The notes: a model not told the origin generated them from the sequence alone. Counted from the first letter of the stretch, positions 11,301-27,456 are shown. The stretch is DNA of 64,000 bases from Mya arenaria (GCF_026914265.1 NC_069126.1:75891232-75955231); one strand, 5' to 3'. Program-made: numbers and translations.

Positions 11301-14300
11301 GTGGCCTTTTTGGAAGCCATATCTGCATAATACATTAATGACAATATCGTATACATACGACTTTTTAATTTAAAATTGTGTGGAACCACTGTCTTCCCGA
11401 AGTCGTTCTCTATTACAAGAAGGCCTGACATGTGTGGTGTCAATGGTGACGCAGACATCTGGACGGGTCGCGTGACACAGGCACGTGGAGTCTGGATACA
11501 TTGTACTTCAACTTCTGTTGGGTATTACGGTTGAATGGAGCATAAGGCATTTCCATATGGATTTATCAGTGGCTATGCTTAAATTGAGAAGAGAACCCGT
11601 TGTAAATGGGGTTTTTTCTATAGTAAATACGCTCTTCTTTCCAACTGAAAAGTTAAACCCCTGGTAAATTTACTTAAATGACATAAGCTACCTTTATTTA
11701 AAATGGTTCGCATTACCTTTTCTCTGCATAATCACTTAATTAAAGTCGGAGGGTACGAAATGTCTAGGATACGAAATGACGTCTAGTTCCCTTAGTTTCT
11801 CCCGCTATCCCCAGCCAGCGCTGACAGGTGTCGCACGAGCACAACGAACATTGCTAACCGGTGATTATAGCCATCAAACCCCGGCTGGTAACCATTTATC
11901 ACACAGCTATAAGTCCTGACAGTCCATTTTTCACTAGGACACACGTACACACTCGCGCGAAAACCATTGTCTGGTTATACTGTTGTTCTTACGTTAAAGT
12001 TGTTGCCCAACTAACATTTGATGAGTTTTGTTAAGTGAGCAAATGTAATATCATGGTACAATGAACATGGCATGCATTTCCTTTTCTGATGGTGAATTTG
12101 TCAAATCTCTGTTTCTGGTATTACTTGTGAAATCTTAGTGGTATTAAGGTTGTTGTTTTTTTGTATTCTAAGGTGGCTTTTAGTAAAACCCATCCCCAGT
12201 AAATACTTTGGACTAGACTAGATATCAGTAGTGGTGGGTCATGGACTAGTATGGCATAAGCAGACTATAGGGTGACCTCCGAATAGCATAATTTCTTGAA
12301 ATAAGTACTTACATTTATATTAAAAGAGACAAAAAAAAACGTGATTAACAGCACAGGTATAGAAAGTATTGTATGGTTAAACATTAAATAATATCTAACT
12401 GCAAGCCAACATTTTGGTAGCTATACTCATTAATTTTACCATTTATGTGGGCAAATGTATTTTCGTTTGCACTTGTAATTGCGTTTTTTGCTATCCTCAT
12501 AAATCAAACTGCGTAAAATTGTCTCTGGTGTAAGATTTTTATGTTCATACCTTTTTGTCTTTTAAATCAATAGCTTGCCAATATTGACAAAGACCAAATC
12601 AGATATGGTCTAAATTTAATGTAATCATGTCTAAACGTTTATCATTCGAAAAATCTATTAGCAAGGGTTATCTCTAAATATTTATTTTCCTCTTTCACAT
12701 AATGAATGAGCAAACAGTGTCACAAAGACGCTTGTAACGAGTGCTCACCTCGGGGTTTCTCAGAGGCTTGAGAGCCCACTTAGCCCTAGTTTAATATTGA
12801 ACTTCGATTTGGCACCCTCGTCTGCCCATTCCCATGTCTTCCAAAACGGTTAAGACTATTTTAGACCTTATAGTTAAAACCGCTCATTAGCCCGCCACTC
12901 TGCAGCGAACATACTGAAATGAAACAAAAACTCCTTGAATGTATATCTGAATCTTCTGAAAGAGTTTGAAAATAACAAAACATGTGGTTTGTGAGTATCA
13001 ATGTCTCAATTTTAGGGTTTGTGAACTAAATACCTACAAGTTTCTAATCTGAATACCTAAATGTATCATTTTTGTGTGACTTCTTTCCATCCCGACTAAG
13101 GGATCATTTTTGTAAGAGGTGGGTGGGGTTGACCATTAGGTCAACCTTTTTGGTCTACCCTTTTTTAACTATGTGGAAATAGTCTTTAAATGTTTATCCC
13201 TGCTTACTTACTAACTCTTGTTTACATTAGCTTAGATTTTGCCGAAGTTGTGCTGTTCCCTCCTTTTTTAAATATAACAAAACATTTTAACTTTTTATGT
13301 ATCATTTTATTAATTGGAGCATATTATTTTACCATATTACTCCTTTTAAAAGCTAATACGACTGCTTTTATTGCTTGTCTATATTGGGAAAGCCACCATC
13401 GCTTGGTTAAGTCGGGCGTTGAATGAAAATGGTGAAGGTGATCCCGATATGGGTTTATTCACTCGCTATCTCGACATTGGAAAAGTGAAGCTCGGTGATA
13501 GCTCAGTGTCGTGATTTTAATTCTTCATTGAAAGTCGTATTTTAAAGGAAAAGAATACAGTCTTTGGATTTCTGTAACAATTTTGAATTTTTATTAATGA
13601 GTGAAATCAAAGGGATATAGTTGTGTTTAATCTCCATCTTGGTTTTTGTTGAACAGTGACTGGCGGAGTTTAGGACAACGTTATTTAGCCAGGTATGTTA
13701 CAGATCAAAATATTCTACTCGTATATAGCTATGACTTAATGCTTTGCTGGATAATAAACTCTAATAGTACGGGATACTTGTCATTAATGTTATTGTCATG
13801 GAAAGGTGTGGTATTATCGATGACTTATCGAATGGAATCAGTTAAGCATCTCAGTCAGCTTCTTCGTGTCGAAGTTTAGTCTCTTCTTGGTATGTTTCCT
13901 GATTTGCCCCAGTTGGCACAAGCGATATATTTGTTGTTGGTGTTGTTGTTGGTTATGTTGTCGTTGTTCTATTCTTTTTGTTCTTACTAAGTTAATTGTT
14001 AACATGATTATAAATTTGAAGTATTTTGGTATCATGAGGGGAAATAATTCGATCGTTGACGTAAATATTGTAATTTCCGTACTTTTAGACAAAGATGGCT
14101 GATACACAAAATATATCATGCACCGATTTCTTTTAAGTTTAACAGATTTAAATAGCTTATTTTGAAAAGCAATTGTTCTTACTCAGACTTGTTTTTATTG
14201 AATAATATAGAAGAAAAAAACATTTAAGGATTAAAATTCGACATGTTGCATTTTATTGGGGTATGGTATGCAATGGGGCTGTTCAAAATGGGTGGAGTCC

Positions 14301-14308
14301 GAAGAGCT
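8397..14308. other. No gene seen: 3' flank of the zinc-finger gene and noncoding DNA
   Basis: AT-rich, with only short ORFs (under about 100 codons) that lack family resemblance or splice support. AATAAA motifs at 9767 and 10135 may end cassette B transcripts. A G-rich patch sits near 9248-9265. A TATA-like stretch at about 10458 is followed by a GTAAGT donor at 10603, which is weak evidence for an untranslated first exon. Confidence 0.4.
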
Positions 14309-14446
14309 TAGCTCAATCCTAACAGACTTTAGTAGTTTCGGGCCTGAAGTGGTTTAGCTCAATCCTAACAGACTGTAGTAGTTTCGAGCCTGAAGTGGGC
14401 TAGCTCAATCCTAACAGACTGTAGTAGTTTCGAGCCTGAAGTGGGC
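14309..14446. repeat. Three tandem copies of a 46-bp unit
   Basis: Copies start with tagctcaatcctaacagact at 14309, 14355 and 14401 and end in gaagtgg-type sequence. Copies 2 and 3 are almost identical; copy 1 has a few changes. The DNA from 14447 to 15120 shows nothing further. Confidence 0.9.
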
Positions 14447-15120
14447 CCAATGTGAGTATACTAGCTTCCATCAGCTGTGTCGTGGTTCTCATGACACTTG
14501 TAATTTGTTTGAAGGGCTAGTACACAGTATGTGTGTTGCATATTCTCCAGTCATTATTTTCATTATATGTGTTCCGCATATTCCTAAATAATACATGTAG
14601 TTGCATTAATGCATTATTATATGCCTTTTCTCCAGTTAATAAATACAAAGATTACCATATTCTTTAAAAACTAGCAACTCGTATTTTCGTACTTTTCGTG
14701 AATGATATAACGCTTTAATCAGTCATGTTTGCAACTTTGCAAATATTGCAACGCACCTGACATGTTACGAAAACAACGTTGTCACACATGAAGAGATAAC
14801 ATTGAAAGTTTACTTAGCAATCAACAATATTCCTCAATGCAGCTGAGGGTTTTTGAAACCTGAAAATGATGGATTAGCCCGAGTCAAGGCTTGCTGTTTG
14901 CATAATAATCAGCCCATAGACCATCCGTCACGCCGGGTATTGTGTTAATATCAGCACGTTTCGTTAGCGTAACGAGCGTAACGTAATCGCTCATACGCGG
15001 TAACAGAGAGTGAAATTTAGACGTCTGGGCTTCAGCTTGTCTCGAAGTGTGTAGGTTGGTGAAACACAAGTTTTTTTTGTGGTATTTCAGAAAGTTAACA
15101 ATGACTCTATGGATAAGTAA

Positions 15121-15393
<273 letters not shown>

Positions 15394-18300
15394 GGTCACG
15401 ATTCCACATATAAGTGTCCTAATGTTTATAATTAAATTGTCAAACGAAGTTGGCATAAATCATAATTCCAGTGTGTACAACAATAAAATTACTAAAGAAA
15501 GTACATGTACTTAAATGCACTCACTGTGTCAGCGCATAAATCATGTATGAAGTTATCTCTCCACCTCTCCTGACAATCAAGAATCACAGAGCTGCAACAA
15601 TCAGCTGAATTAAACATGATCAATCAATAGATATGAAGACAAATAATCGACAATCATTTTTTATTACTATCTAGCACCTATAAACCGTTTATAGGTCCGT
15701 GTTACCATCTAGCAGAGGAAATAAAGCGTTAATAAAAGGTTAGATTCCTTATGAACCACGAGCTTGTTGTTCGCTGGATTATTAGAGGGCAACGGATTCT
15801 CTCTTTTTGAAAGTTCTGGATCATTATAAAGCATCATTTCTGAAATCAAAATCACTGATAGAATTCATTGACCATTACAAGTTCTGCTTAGGAGCCAGTG
15901 AAGCTATGTCACCTACAAGGACTTGTACGATGCCACCTGTCACCCTGATACTTGAGTTCTCTTCCATCATAAGGCAACAGGCTGCGGGAGGCTTAGAGGC
16001 TCGGTGCTTGTCATAAGCCTACTGTTCGTTCGCATGTACACCGATATAGTGTATTATCATGCAGAACCTTATGCTTTATGCTGAACGTTATAGTTATTAT
16101 AGCTATTATGTTTGTAATGCTGTCTTATGGTTTATCCCATGTATATGACAATTTTCTGAAGTGGGTCGTTAGAGTTTAAGCTCAACTTCGTTTAAGAATA
16201 GACTTGGTGCTTTTGACGTTGCTATGATTATTTCTTTCCTGGCGTCTAAAACTAGAACTGGGTAGAGTTTACTTGACTTTGTTTATGTGTACGTTGCTTT
16301 TTTATTTGATTAAAGCATGATTATCGTATCAATCATACCTAAGTCCCTAAAACTTGCAACGTTTACTAGATGTATGATATAATGCATAGTCTTCTCTTCC
16401 AATGTCGCAACGGTGCAAGTCCTTCCAGATCCTTTGCAACGATGGCCTCGTCTATTGTAACGCCAGGGTCGATGGACTGATAGCTATCGACACGTTACAC
16501 GCCCTCTATTAATTATAAGTGCATATCAAAGCGTTTTGTAAGTCATAAATCTGCACCAGTCTTTGCTTCTGCGATCAAAAGGCAGTTACTTTTTGTGAAA
16601 TATGATATAGTTTTTAGGATATAAAGAGTCTCTATCAGTCATTCAGCTGCGCATTTAGTTAAGACCATGGTCTCTTTCACTGTATTTAATATGAACACTT
16701 TGGACTTGTTCAGTTAAGAGTAATCGGAGCTTTATAGTATCACCGGCGGTTAAAGTTATCGCTCGGATCTAGAAAGTGTGTATTTATCTAGACATTAAAC
16801 GTCTACAAGTCATTCCGTTTATGTTGCACCGTTCTACGGGTTTCAAAGTACGATATCTTCCGTGTCAGGCGATGTTCTAGCCCGGCGTAGCAACCGCACG
16901 AGGTTATTAGTCTGAAAAAGCTGCTGATGACAACGATGATTTATTACCGTCGCTAAATTAGACCCTTTCTTTGGGAGTTTTGATTGGGAACCAGGGATAG
17001 CAATTAGGGACGGGTCTTCAGATCAGGGGCATTAAGACGGAAACACTGAAAATTGATGAGTCTTCAGGTGCACCTCGAGTGAAACGAGACAAGAATAACG
17101 ATATACTTTCATAAATCCTTTCTTATAGAATATTCTTCCGGCAAAACCTCTAATAGAGGCGATTGAAAGTGTTATAATCGCACGGAGGTCTGAATGCGCA
17201 TGAGAATCAGTGGTTATTAGCCTAAATGTCGCGTGCGTGCACCAATCACCTGGGGACTATGATCAAAGAACGGAAAAACAAGCACCTGGTCAATAAAGAT
17301 TTGCAGATAAAAACAAAGTCCGAGTACCTCAATGTCCTTCAGTCTGTATAGACGATGATGAGTTTTTGTCATGAAGTTAGTAAGACCTCAAAAACGACTT
17401 CAAAGATTCAAATCTGCATTATCTATTCATTTCCATGAGTTATTTAAATCGAAACCTACACTTTCTGAACAAGGTCCACACTTATTTGTAACATAACCAG
17501 GCTCCCTGCTGATGATTGAGCACTTAATAAGAATGAAATTCCCGCACATGTTTTAAGTTTATTAAAATCCCTGCGTGTATTCAAACATCAAGCTTGATAG
17601 TCTCTCTGCTCATCAATTCATTATAATTTTGCCAAAGCACGTGAAAGTGGTGGTGATCCAAGAAATAACGTCAATACCTCGGTTGGAGACCTTTAATGCA
17701 GAGCATTTGAACCAAATCAGACATTGGGCGATTGAAAAGCAGATTATCACGATCTAAGTGAAGCTAATGAAAATGTGAATGACTTCTATAAAGTCCGTGA
17801 GAAAACTGATTTAAGAGTGTTTTCATATATCTTAAATGTTTTTCCATATATCATAATTATTATCATTTAAGTTCACATGGGTAAGAAATTATTCAGATTT
17901 AATGAAAACTAAATAACTTCGATGTGGGGTACTTTTTACCACACAGGTCATGATAAAGTACATTTTTGTTTCTTTGGGTATATTATTTTTTCAAGGTCAC
18001 ACAGTGAAATATAAAATAAGTAATTATGAATCTCTGAATATTATTTGAAAATAAAAAGTCGTCCTTACATAATTGCAAGGACATCATCGAAGGCCCAGAT
18101 GTCTAGACACTGTTTCCTTTTTTCAAATATTTCAAATTAAAGTGTCACATCACTATTATTTAATTTAGGGATTTGTTGATATACAACGGATGTTTGATTT
18201 TCGGACAAAATATTGTTCCTTAATACAGGTGTATTTATCAGTTAACATTGTTGTGACATAATCGATGACTAAATCTTTTCAAAGATAATTAAACATTGAC

Positions 18301-18596
18301 CATTTGTTGACAGATATCGTGTTAGTCCATAACAAACCGTATAAAATGAATTACCTTTTTGACATCTTTTTAACAAAATGCCTTAAACTGACAATATATA
18401 AATGACCAGTGATTTTATTGTCTCTTGATGGGGTTGCATTTACCACAAGAATGTTAGGGTCATGTTTTCGCCTTTGGACTGAAACTATAAAATTTGGACG
18501 TTTTGTCCCTCAGATATATGACCTTTGATGTCCCACTGATTTGTATCTGTATTTACTAAGTTGGGGGTATTAACAGGGCCTCGACAAAATGCAACG
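15394..18596. other. No gene seen
   Basis: Noncoding by inspection. ORFs are at most about 70 codons with no recognisable domains, and I saw no tRNA-like fold or tandem repeat. Confidence 0.4.
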
Positions 18597-18944
18597 TTTA
18601 AAGCTGCACTCTCACAGATAAACATATTTTAGTTTTGTCTCAGAAACAGCCGTTTTTGGTACCAATGCCTTCAAATCAGTCATATAAGATGACTCAATAC
18701 AAAAAACAGAACAAATCTCAATTGTTTTGGGAAACTGTCAAAAATTGTCTTTATGCGGTAGTAAGGCTTTTAGCCATACAGTATCATTGTTTTGAACGTA
18801 ACTATGAAAAACTGCGATCTGATCTTGTGTCAGCAGAATTGTTCTATTACAGGTTTTCAGACATTTACGCAATGATAGGCTCATTCCAAGACAAGCAATA
18901 AAAAAGTGTGTCAAAACGGTCAATCTGTGAGACTGCAGCTTTAA
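18597..18944 (+). mobile_element. MITE-like element, copy 1 (about 348 bp)
   Basis: A short nonautonomous DNA element with inverted ends: it opens with tttaaagctgcactctcaca and closes with the near-complement gagactgcagctttaa. The interior is AT-rich without a transposase. The same family occurs at 44526-44835 (same orientation) and 56088-56434 (opposite orientation), sharing internal motifs such as aacaaatctcaattgtttt, gaaaaactg and ctcattccaagacaa. The target duplication is unclear (possibly TA or TTAA). Confidence 0.75.
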
Positions 18945-21900
18945 TACCATTGATGGAAATATGTTTTACAAGTTTTCTCCAAAAACGTCTTAAAGGCTTA
19001 TTATTAGAAGGTTGAGCGAAACACGAGTATAATAATCAAAGTCATTGTTGGTATGCACATTTTGTTTCCGTTGTTTTACTTTAACCACCACAAAGTTTGA
19101 ATTGTCGTGCAACCAGGTACGAATATAAGTTTGTACTTAAAAACCTCGTTAACATTACACCATAACTGCCTTGTTAATGTAGAATTCAGTTAAGTTGTTT
19201 TCAATGTTACCATTATATCAAGGTTTAAAAAAAAGATATCTTTCATTTAAACAAATCTGCACCAAAAGCGCATTGGCTTACAAGAGATACATGTGTGAAA
19301 GACCACTTTTTCTCATGACTGATCCACATTAACTCTTTGTATATTTTATTTAAATAAAATGTCGAATCATCGCCCAATGATGTGGGATGTTTACCCATAG
19401 ATTAACTTGCATAATTCTTGTATGGAATATTCTAAAAGCCTATTCCTTAAGTGGTAAGCTCGCACTGTCTGTCAATATTCTTGTTTGTCGTCAATATTTA
19501 CAGAGGGAACCCCTGTTTAGTGTTTTCATTAATTGCGATTTAATGTGCATCGTAACATCAATTTTCCCTTTGTTGTCCGTGCAAACAAGAGCGAACCCTG
19601 TTTACCTTTGAGAAAGAAGAAATCATATCCCAAAGATGACCTGTCGTATCATGTTTCTGTTCAACGCCTGTCTCTTTGATGTTAATAATTACAACTTTAT
19701 TCAATAAGCATGTATATTTATATATCGTTACCAGGTAATTAAGCTATTTCCTTCATCAGCATTATATTATAATTTTATTTATTTCAAACACTGGCACGTG
19801 GCATTTTGTGTTTACTTCACATTAGTACGAGTACGTGCGCTAGTTGCTCAATCAATTAGCTTGAGGTTTCCCATGTTCAAATAAGTGTTTCCATGTATCA
19901 TATCATTGGCCATAATGTTAAATTTAATAACTTGTGACCTCATATACATTTTGTGTAATCTGAGATGGTTACTAATATGTAAAATAAATTACAGAAACTG
20001 CTTGACGGATAAAGTGATATATATTTTTTCTTGATATAAATTAAAATCGAAATTGAAATGACAGATTTGTTTATGAATATTTCAAGGTCAAAACACCGTG
20101 TTCTAAAGATTTTTTATCGGTGTAGCATTTACAGATTATATATCTACACATTAACCGTTCCAAATAAAAAAGGGATGTCATGTTCCTCTTTTCAGATGAT
20201 TTCCTCTTTTTTGGCCTCAAAACTAAAAACAAATTGTTGCCTTTTCTTGGTATAATCATATTTCGTGCTAGTTTCCTCTTTTTTACAAATTTGCTTTGGC
20301 ACCCCTGAATAATCAATATTATGGGGTTACCAGAGTTCACATTATGGTACATCGGGTACAATAAGAGCTAAGGGATTTTTGTGATGCTATCAGATGATAG
20401 TTGTTATACACTTCATAAAACACAATTATTTCTTGATGCTTTAAGGGTTCAATTTATCGGGCTGAATTATTAGCCCATTGGCCTTTGACCTTAATTCTGG
20501 ACGACCCGTCTCCGCGGGAAATGCCGCACCGTCCCGTTGTCTATTTCCGGTTAAAATAATTCACAATCATGGAAATTGCTTTTTCCTTCTTTCTTGTCAT
20601 CGCTGTCAACAGTTGATCCTATTGTTGTGGAAATGTGGCTTGAATAATAAAAAAGAATCCAATCCAATTAAGTCACTGGGCTACGGGACACACGACGTTG
20701 GTCTCTCTGCGGGGTCTAACATTACGGGGATTTTTTATTTCACGGCATCCGTAACAATTTGGGTCAATCCTAGTATCGTTAGGAATGAACAATGATACTT
20801 TATAATACCATCGGTGATGGTCAAGAGATTATAATCTTGACAGGAAGCACGAGATCTAGCGCACCCTACGACCCTAGGAAGGCGTACTGACTGAACGTAT
20901 GTTGCTATATATATAACGGATCGAGAAATGAAGGCGAGAAGTCCAATTGAAATTCAATAAAAAAGAAGATATAACCGTTTCACAGTCATCGCTCGGTAAG
21001 GAGATTGGCTTTATAGTCACATGACATGGTAATCGCATGGAAATTAACAATTGATTGGTTCTACCTTCGATAGAACGCGGACAACTCTTTGATGTCACCA
21101 GGTTCAACCTATTTCCTGCCAATGGAAAAAAAACCATCTTAATAAGGAGTCTAACTACAATGGTTCCAATGGTAATATTTTACAATTCGATAATAATACT
21201 TCAGCTTGAAAATCGCCGATATCTGGAACATTGCTGTTCTATTCTTCAATGCAAATCTCTGTCACAAGTTTTCCTTCAGTCATATCAAATGGTTGCAGTT
21301 ACTTAAGATGTAACGAAATGTGATACACTGTTAGAGGACTTGCTAAGTGCTTGCTGTAAGTCCGGATCGTTGGAACAACCTTAATAGGTCTCTTAGTCCC
21401 CTAAATGAATTTCTTTCATAGCAGTGACACTTTCTGAAACACCCTCTTTCACTTTGTCCTTTTGTGCCTTTTCAATAAGGGATTTCCATAAGCCGTTTCT
21501 ATAAGTCTGTTTTCTGAAAGGTATAACTGTCATTTTAATAGAATTATGGACGCGCGAAATGTTTTAAAGCTATTCATACAGTAACCTTAAATATTCGATA
21601 ACTCAGAAATGTCTCATTTCCTCTTCGAAGAGATATTTATCGGTACTATCTGTGTCAATCTTAATACGATGTTTAAGATGTAATGTTCTGATTGAGTACA
21701 TTTATTATCATACTTTTACCAATATATCATAACTTTCATAAATGTGCTATATGTAAGTACATATTCAGTTTATAATAGTGTCGGCAACTTACTAAAAGGT
21801 ATGTCTCAATTTTCATTTTATCTCTGTTTTCATCGTTGTTACAGGTATGAAGACATATGAAATATAATGTATCAAATTTGGATGATACCAGCTATAAAAC

Positions 21901-24900
21901 GCTTCATTTCACATAATGAGCTCGAATTTATAATTTTCCACACTAAACCTCGTTCGCATTTACTGGTTATTTATTTTTATGCGTTTTAAACCGATCTTAC
22001 AAACCATGGACCTCATAATGGAGCGGTTTATAAGTGCATTTTATTTCATACTTGTCTGACTCAAGTGAAAACATTTGTCAAAATTATAAGCTGTGTAAAA
22101 TGAATTTCATTATTTTTCTGCGTTGAATATGTCTGGCTAATTGACAAAGAGTGTTTATTAGGAATATATTTCGCCTGAGCTCAATGTCGTTGAAATGAAC
22201 AACCAATCTTAAATTTATTATCAACTTAGCATGTTTTAATTGAAAACCAACGCGGGATGCCATGCGGCATGTAATCAAATGACTATTGTTATATCAAATA
22301 AGATTTTTATGATAATTATACATCTGAAGACTCTTTGTAACCTTCAAAACAAGATGGTTTTAATAGATGGCGCTGATTTGGTTTAATATTTTCATCATGA
22401 ATAAATCGCTATTCTGCGCCCGAGTCGTAACATCCACTATCAAGTTTCGTTTCCATTATGAGCAAAATGTCATCGTTCTATGATTCTTTTATAATGTAAA
22501 GAAAGGGCAACAATACGGCACCTTGGCGAAACCATTGGGGGTCAAAGATTAAACCGTTCTTTAATTAGGCTACTCCTATAAACACTTCTTGTCCTGTGTA
22601 TGTCTGGTCTTATGCTTTAATTGGTTTAACCATGGTGACAAAAGTTATAAAATTGTTGGGTAAATACAATTGATTACAGACGGGGTCAAATGCTCACTTT
22701 AAATCGATTATTTAGGGGGCAGTTGTTGATTTAGAAGTGCTTTGTGTGTTTACTTGAAACCTTTTAAAGACTACACGACGCCACATTAGGTGGTCTTTTT
22801 ATCATGAAGATGTTTTTGGGCAGACAGCTTTATACCTGCTTATAGTTGAGGTTAAGCGTTTTAAAGTAATGACATCATCAAAACTACGGTTAAAAAGCAT
22901 TTTGGGTGGTGTATGAAGATCCATGTTTATTCAGAATGACCTTGTCATTGACCTTATCTTGAGAGTTTTAAAAATTAGCTTTTTCTGTACGTGTCATTGC
23001 ATAATTGAGCCAATTTATTCAAAACTTTTCTCTGGATTTTAATGTTCTGTGGTAAACGGAAATGTAACCCAAGAGGCGGGGAAACTCAGTGCCCATGTAC
23101 ATGCCATTATAATTCTTGATATATCCTGAACCAAACCGAGGCTGTTTTTTCACTTATTTTTTACTTCCCTTTTCAGAATGCATGTATTCATGTAGAATAT
23201 AAAAAAGGAATATGTTCTATCTGTATCTAGAAACCTGCTGACGTGTAAGCACAGTGTCCGTAATATAAATGTTCAATTCGACACTAGTCATTTATAACTT
23301 ATAAGGCAATTCATGGATATAAATAACCAGTATTACTCCCAGGGCAATTTGACCTTAACTATCGCCTTAAACCGACATTTTTCATGTATAAATCGCTATA
23401 CTTAAATCACTTTTCATACAAGCCGCTTTCTATGTATCTATATATCTATTAAACAGCAATGTTTTCATGTTTTCTATGATTCAAGTAATTGCTTAAAGCA
23501 AATACAATGAACAGAGTTGAAAGTAAATTGATCTATTATCATTTCGGATCAATGCTATTTATGTGATAGTCATTATGGGTATTCATACTAGATGTGTATT
23601 AATGACACAATGTCTTAACCTCGACTACAAACTATTTTGCTATCTGATTTAGTTTTTATATCAGATTTATTAACAAGTGTTGTACTGTTTTGTTATTTTA
23701 ATTAAACACATTTTTTCAGTCGACCTATCCGCATATTTTTGCAATGATATCATTGCAACAGCTGAAGAAAATTTGGACATTTAAGACTTTAAACATTAAT
23801 AACTTTTGTCAGTGTTTGTTTTTATTGCAATGTTGAAATGACTGGTAATGCAATGTAGCGAAATTTCATCAAGACTATTTATACTGTTACTATATGTATT
23901 GTAACACCAAGTTAATTGGGCCTGTTTTCCCGTTCACAAACATTCTATAAACGGGGGTGTCGCTACCCCACCCTTGTGGTACGCTGGATTCTGGGCCATA
24001 TGGGCAATATTCTGGTTGCCAACAACCGGATTCCACTTTTAGTTCAAGCTGGAATCGGATATCATAATAAAACAAGCAAACACAAATACAGTGATAGTTA
24101 TATAATGGATTTCATCTTCAATTAAATGGCAATATCTCTTTTGAAGAATGGAAAAACAAATGTATAGGAGGCGCGACCTCCGAAACTCACGTAGTACATT
24201 TACATAACCTATATTGACTAGTTGTTTGGCACATGGACAGTTCTCCGGAACTCAAAAATTTGAAATTTTGCATTATTATCAAGAATTTATGGATTTTTGA
24301 GGTTTATATATCATTCTGATCTGTGAAATGTCTAGACAAACTTAGTGATTGCAATGATTCCATTCAGGCGTAGAATACATGTAAGATTTGGGTGCTTTAT
24401 CATGTCCCTTCTTAAATAATCACTCCGTTGTCCAGCGATTAAAACTTGTGTAGACGATGTATGAATTCAGATGTTTTTTCTTCTCAGTATCAAATTCAAC
24501 TGAAACCTTTGTGTCATAAACTGCTGTATACTGGTAGATAGTCTAGCGGTATGCATCAAAGTTACAATATCACACATATTCATCTGTGCATTACGGTAAT
24601 TTTGCAAATGAGGTTTCATTTTTCACAGATACACAATTATGATAATGGTTGACTTCAAAGATAAAGAGTCGTTGATGGGACTCGTGTGCCGAACGTCGCT
24701 ATCATGGTGGATGACCGCAGGGGAAAGGTCTCTCGCCTTTCATGTTCTTTGTGTTCAATTTTTCAATAATTATTGCACCTTTTTGTCTCAATATTACAAT
24801 GGTTGTTGTTAGATAAACATTCAGTGAGTTATTGGTATATAGCAGGCATCCTACAGATAGTATAAATTTGGGCCTCAAACAGTGGACGTTTTATGTTATC

Positions 24901-27456
24901 TAAATCTTTAGGACACCTTTCCCGTTTTGGCGATTGAATGTTAATTGATGACTGTCAATGTCAGTTTTGAACTTTTTAATAAAAGTAATGATCATACGCT
25001 TTATTTAAACAACTGCCAAATGTTTCATGGCATATGGAATAATCTCAGCGATACAATCATTATCTTGGGTTGTCACAGTGATTTCAACTGTAGATCGGAT
25101 AATTTCTCATTGTTTCACAAATTCTTTGGTAAGTGTTTCTTTATCTTTATCTGCATTCAATCTACATTAGCGTTATTTTGAATCTGATTGTTTTAACATG
25201 ATAGCTGTTTCTCGAAACATGTGTGACCTTAAACGAAACATGTGGATTTTGAGGCATTGAGAAAGCAGGTCTGCAAAATAGTTTATTGTAACTATGAGAT
25301 CATCCGGTGACATGCATAACAGCAAGATTGTCTGTCAGTTCACAATTATCTGATAATTAGAGTTTTATTTACGTATCTGTTATCAAATTTAAACACCTTT
25401 TGATGAAAAATGGCACTATTGACATGTGAATATATAACTTTACTGTCAAAACCTTTTTCACCACTTCACACGTGTATCTTGTTTCAAATGTTCTGATATA
25501 CATCTTGAAATGGTAAATCAATCTCCTCATCTTTTAACATTCCTTTTTCACACAGATAAAACCATTTCAATAAGGAAATCTGCTGCAGTACATTAGCTGT
25601 CACTGGGTGGGACTGTAATGAGAAAGTTTTGTCACTCTGATATCATGATGCTGAAATGTGCAATTGGTATCTTTAATCGTAACATTTGTATATGTTTATC
25701 AGCTGCACATTCAGTCAGACGTATGAAATGAATGTGTAATTGGTCATTGGGTGCAGTTTTGTATCAGCTTTTTGTGGTTGATAAAAGTTTTGTTAAAACA
25801 TCTTTCTATAAGCCTGATTTCAGTAGTCAGAAAGGTAATCAAGCAACGTAAGCATCTTCATAAGAAAATGTTGATATACCTATATAAAGTAACATTACTG
25901 TAACATACTATTTATTGGGACTACGTTTTGGTCACTTTGCACCAATTAACACTTTAATTACACCGTATTTTCCCTTAAACTGCCTTCTCCTAATGCGCAT
26001 TTTCCTTCCTGCTGATAAGCTGCAGTGCGCAGTAATCCAGGTCTCAATCCCACAATCCTGCATCACTCCTTGCGACCGTCGCCTTCCCATGGCCTTATGT
26101 GACCTCCTTGTGTAACGAGCTCTACCATAATTCCTTCGTATGTACTGAGCTCTACCTCAATCCGATTCAGATTACAGTTTTGTTTTAAGGCATTCGATAC
26201 AGTGGATTTTTGTTTTCAACACCTGGTCTGTGAAACACAAGATCCGGACTTCCCCATTGATCAGAAAGGTTTGATTATATCTTCGCTGGATAAAGTATAT
26301 CTCTCAGCGAGATTATGGAGTTCAGGTCTCAGGAGCAATATTACTTATGAGGTTTGGAACATTTGCCCGTATTTGACTGGGCATTGTCACCTTAAGTCCG
26401 TAAAAGTCACTGGAGCCGGGTATAAGCCGAAACGACCCTGTTGTCTGGCACGTTTGCTATAGGAAACCAAATGGCTTATTGTCCCAAAATGAGTTTTAGA
26501 CCGTATTCGTGTTAGCCCAGCCTCAAAATTATCACCGGGACATGATGGTTATTCGTATCTTATATAGTCCTTTAAACCGTGATATCCAATAATCAACGTC
26601 TTGCTTGTCGACGAACGTTGTTATAATCGATGACCAATGTGTTGTTTTTGCCCTCTGTTATGATATGCAATTACCAATGTTTGCTTTAAGCCAATGACCA
26701 GTTGGTCGGTAATAATACTATATCTGAAAAGATGTTAAGAATTTCTTTACGCAAGGTGTTTTCTTCATGAATTGGTGAAGACTTTTTATTCACGCCATGT
26801 TAAACCGAATCAGCATTAAGATCATTTTCTATCTGGCTGCCTTTTAATGTTTTTATTTTCCCCTATTTTCTCTTTTCACTCAAAATAAACCATAAACAAG
26901 ACAAGTTTTTGACAAACGGCATATGTTTAATAATGATATGACCTGAATCGTTTTATCTTAAATTATTTAATATGTAATTTTGTACTCGACTGACATGTTG
27001 AATGAATACAGCGCCTTATTCAGCCGGTTTGAATTAATAATATTATTGCTGATGTCTCGGCCTTCCTCCAATTTTATACAGGACTTCAGCTGAGCAGTGT
27101 TGCGTGGCTTTAGTATATGATATGATCATTGTGGATTATGATGATAACTTAAAGACCTAGGCGAAATATTGTATTCCGTGTTTGAAAATACTTGCTTCTG
27201 TGTTTGTGTGTTCATGCTCAAAGCAACTTAGGTTATAGTTTCACCTTAGTGGAAATCTGCCTTTTTCAAAGCTAAAAAATCAATTTTATGCAAATAAGCC
27301 AAAAAAGAACTTAATTTCAAATTCAAATGAATCCATTTCAGGAAAAGTACATCGTATTTCATATTCATATATCGTATTTTGTTAAATATTCAACTCAGAT
27401 GTTTTATGAATACGGCTGATGTACGTGTTTTAACTGTTTCAAACTGTGTACATTTC
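18945..27456. other. No gene seen
   Basis: AT-rich noncoding DNA. Small ORFs (for example 20478-20795 and 26202-26462) lack domains, splice support or good start context. No tandem arrays were noticed. Confidence 0.4.
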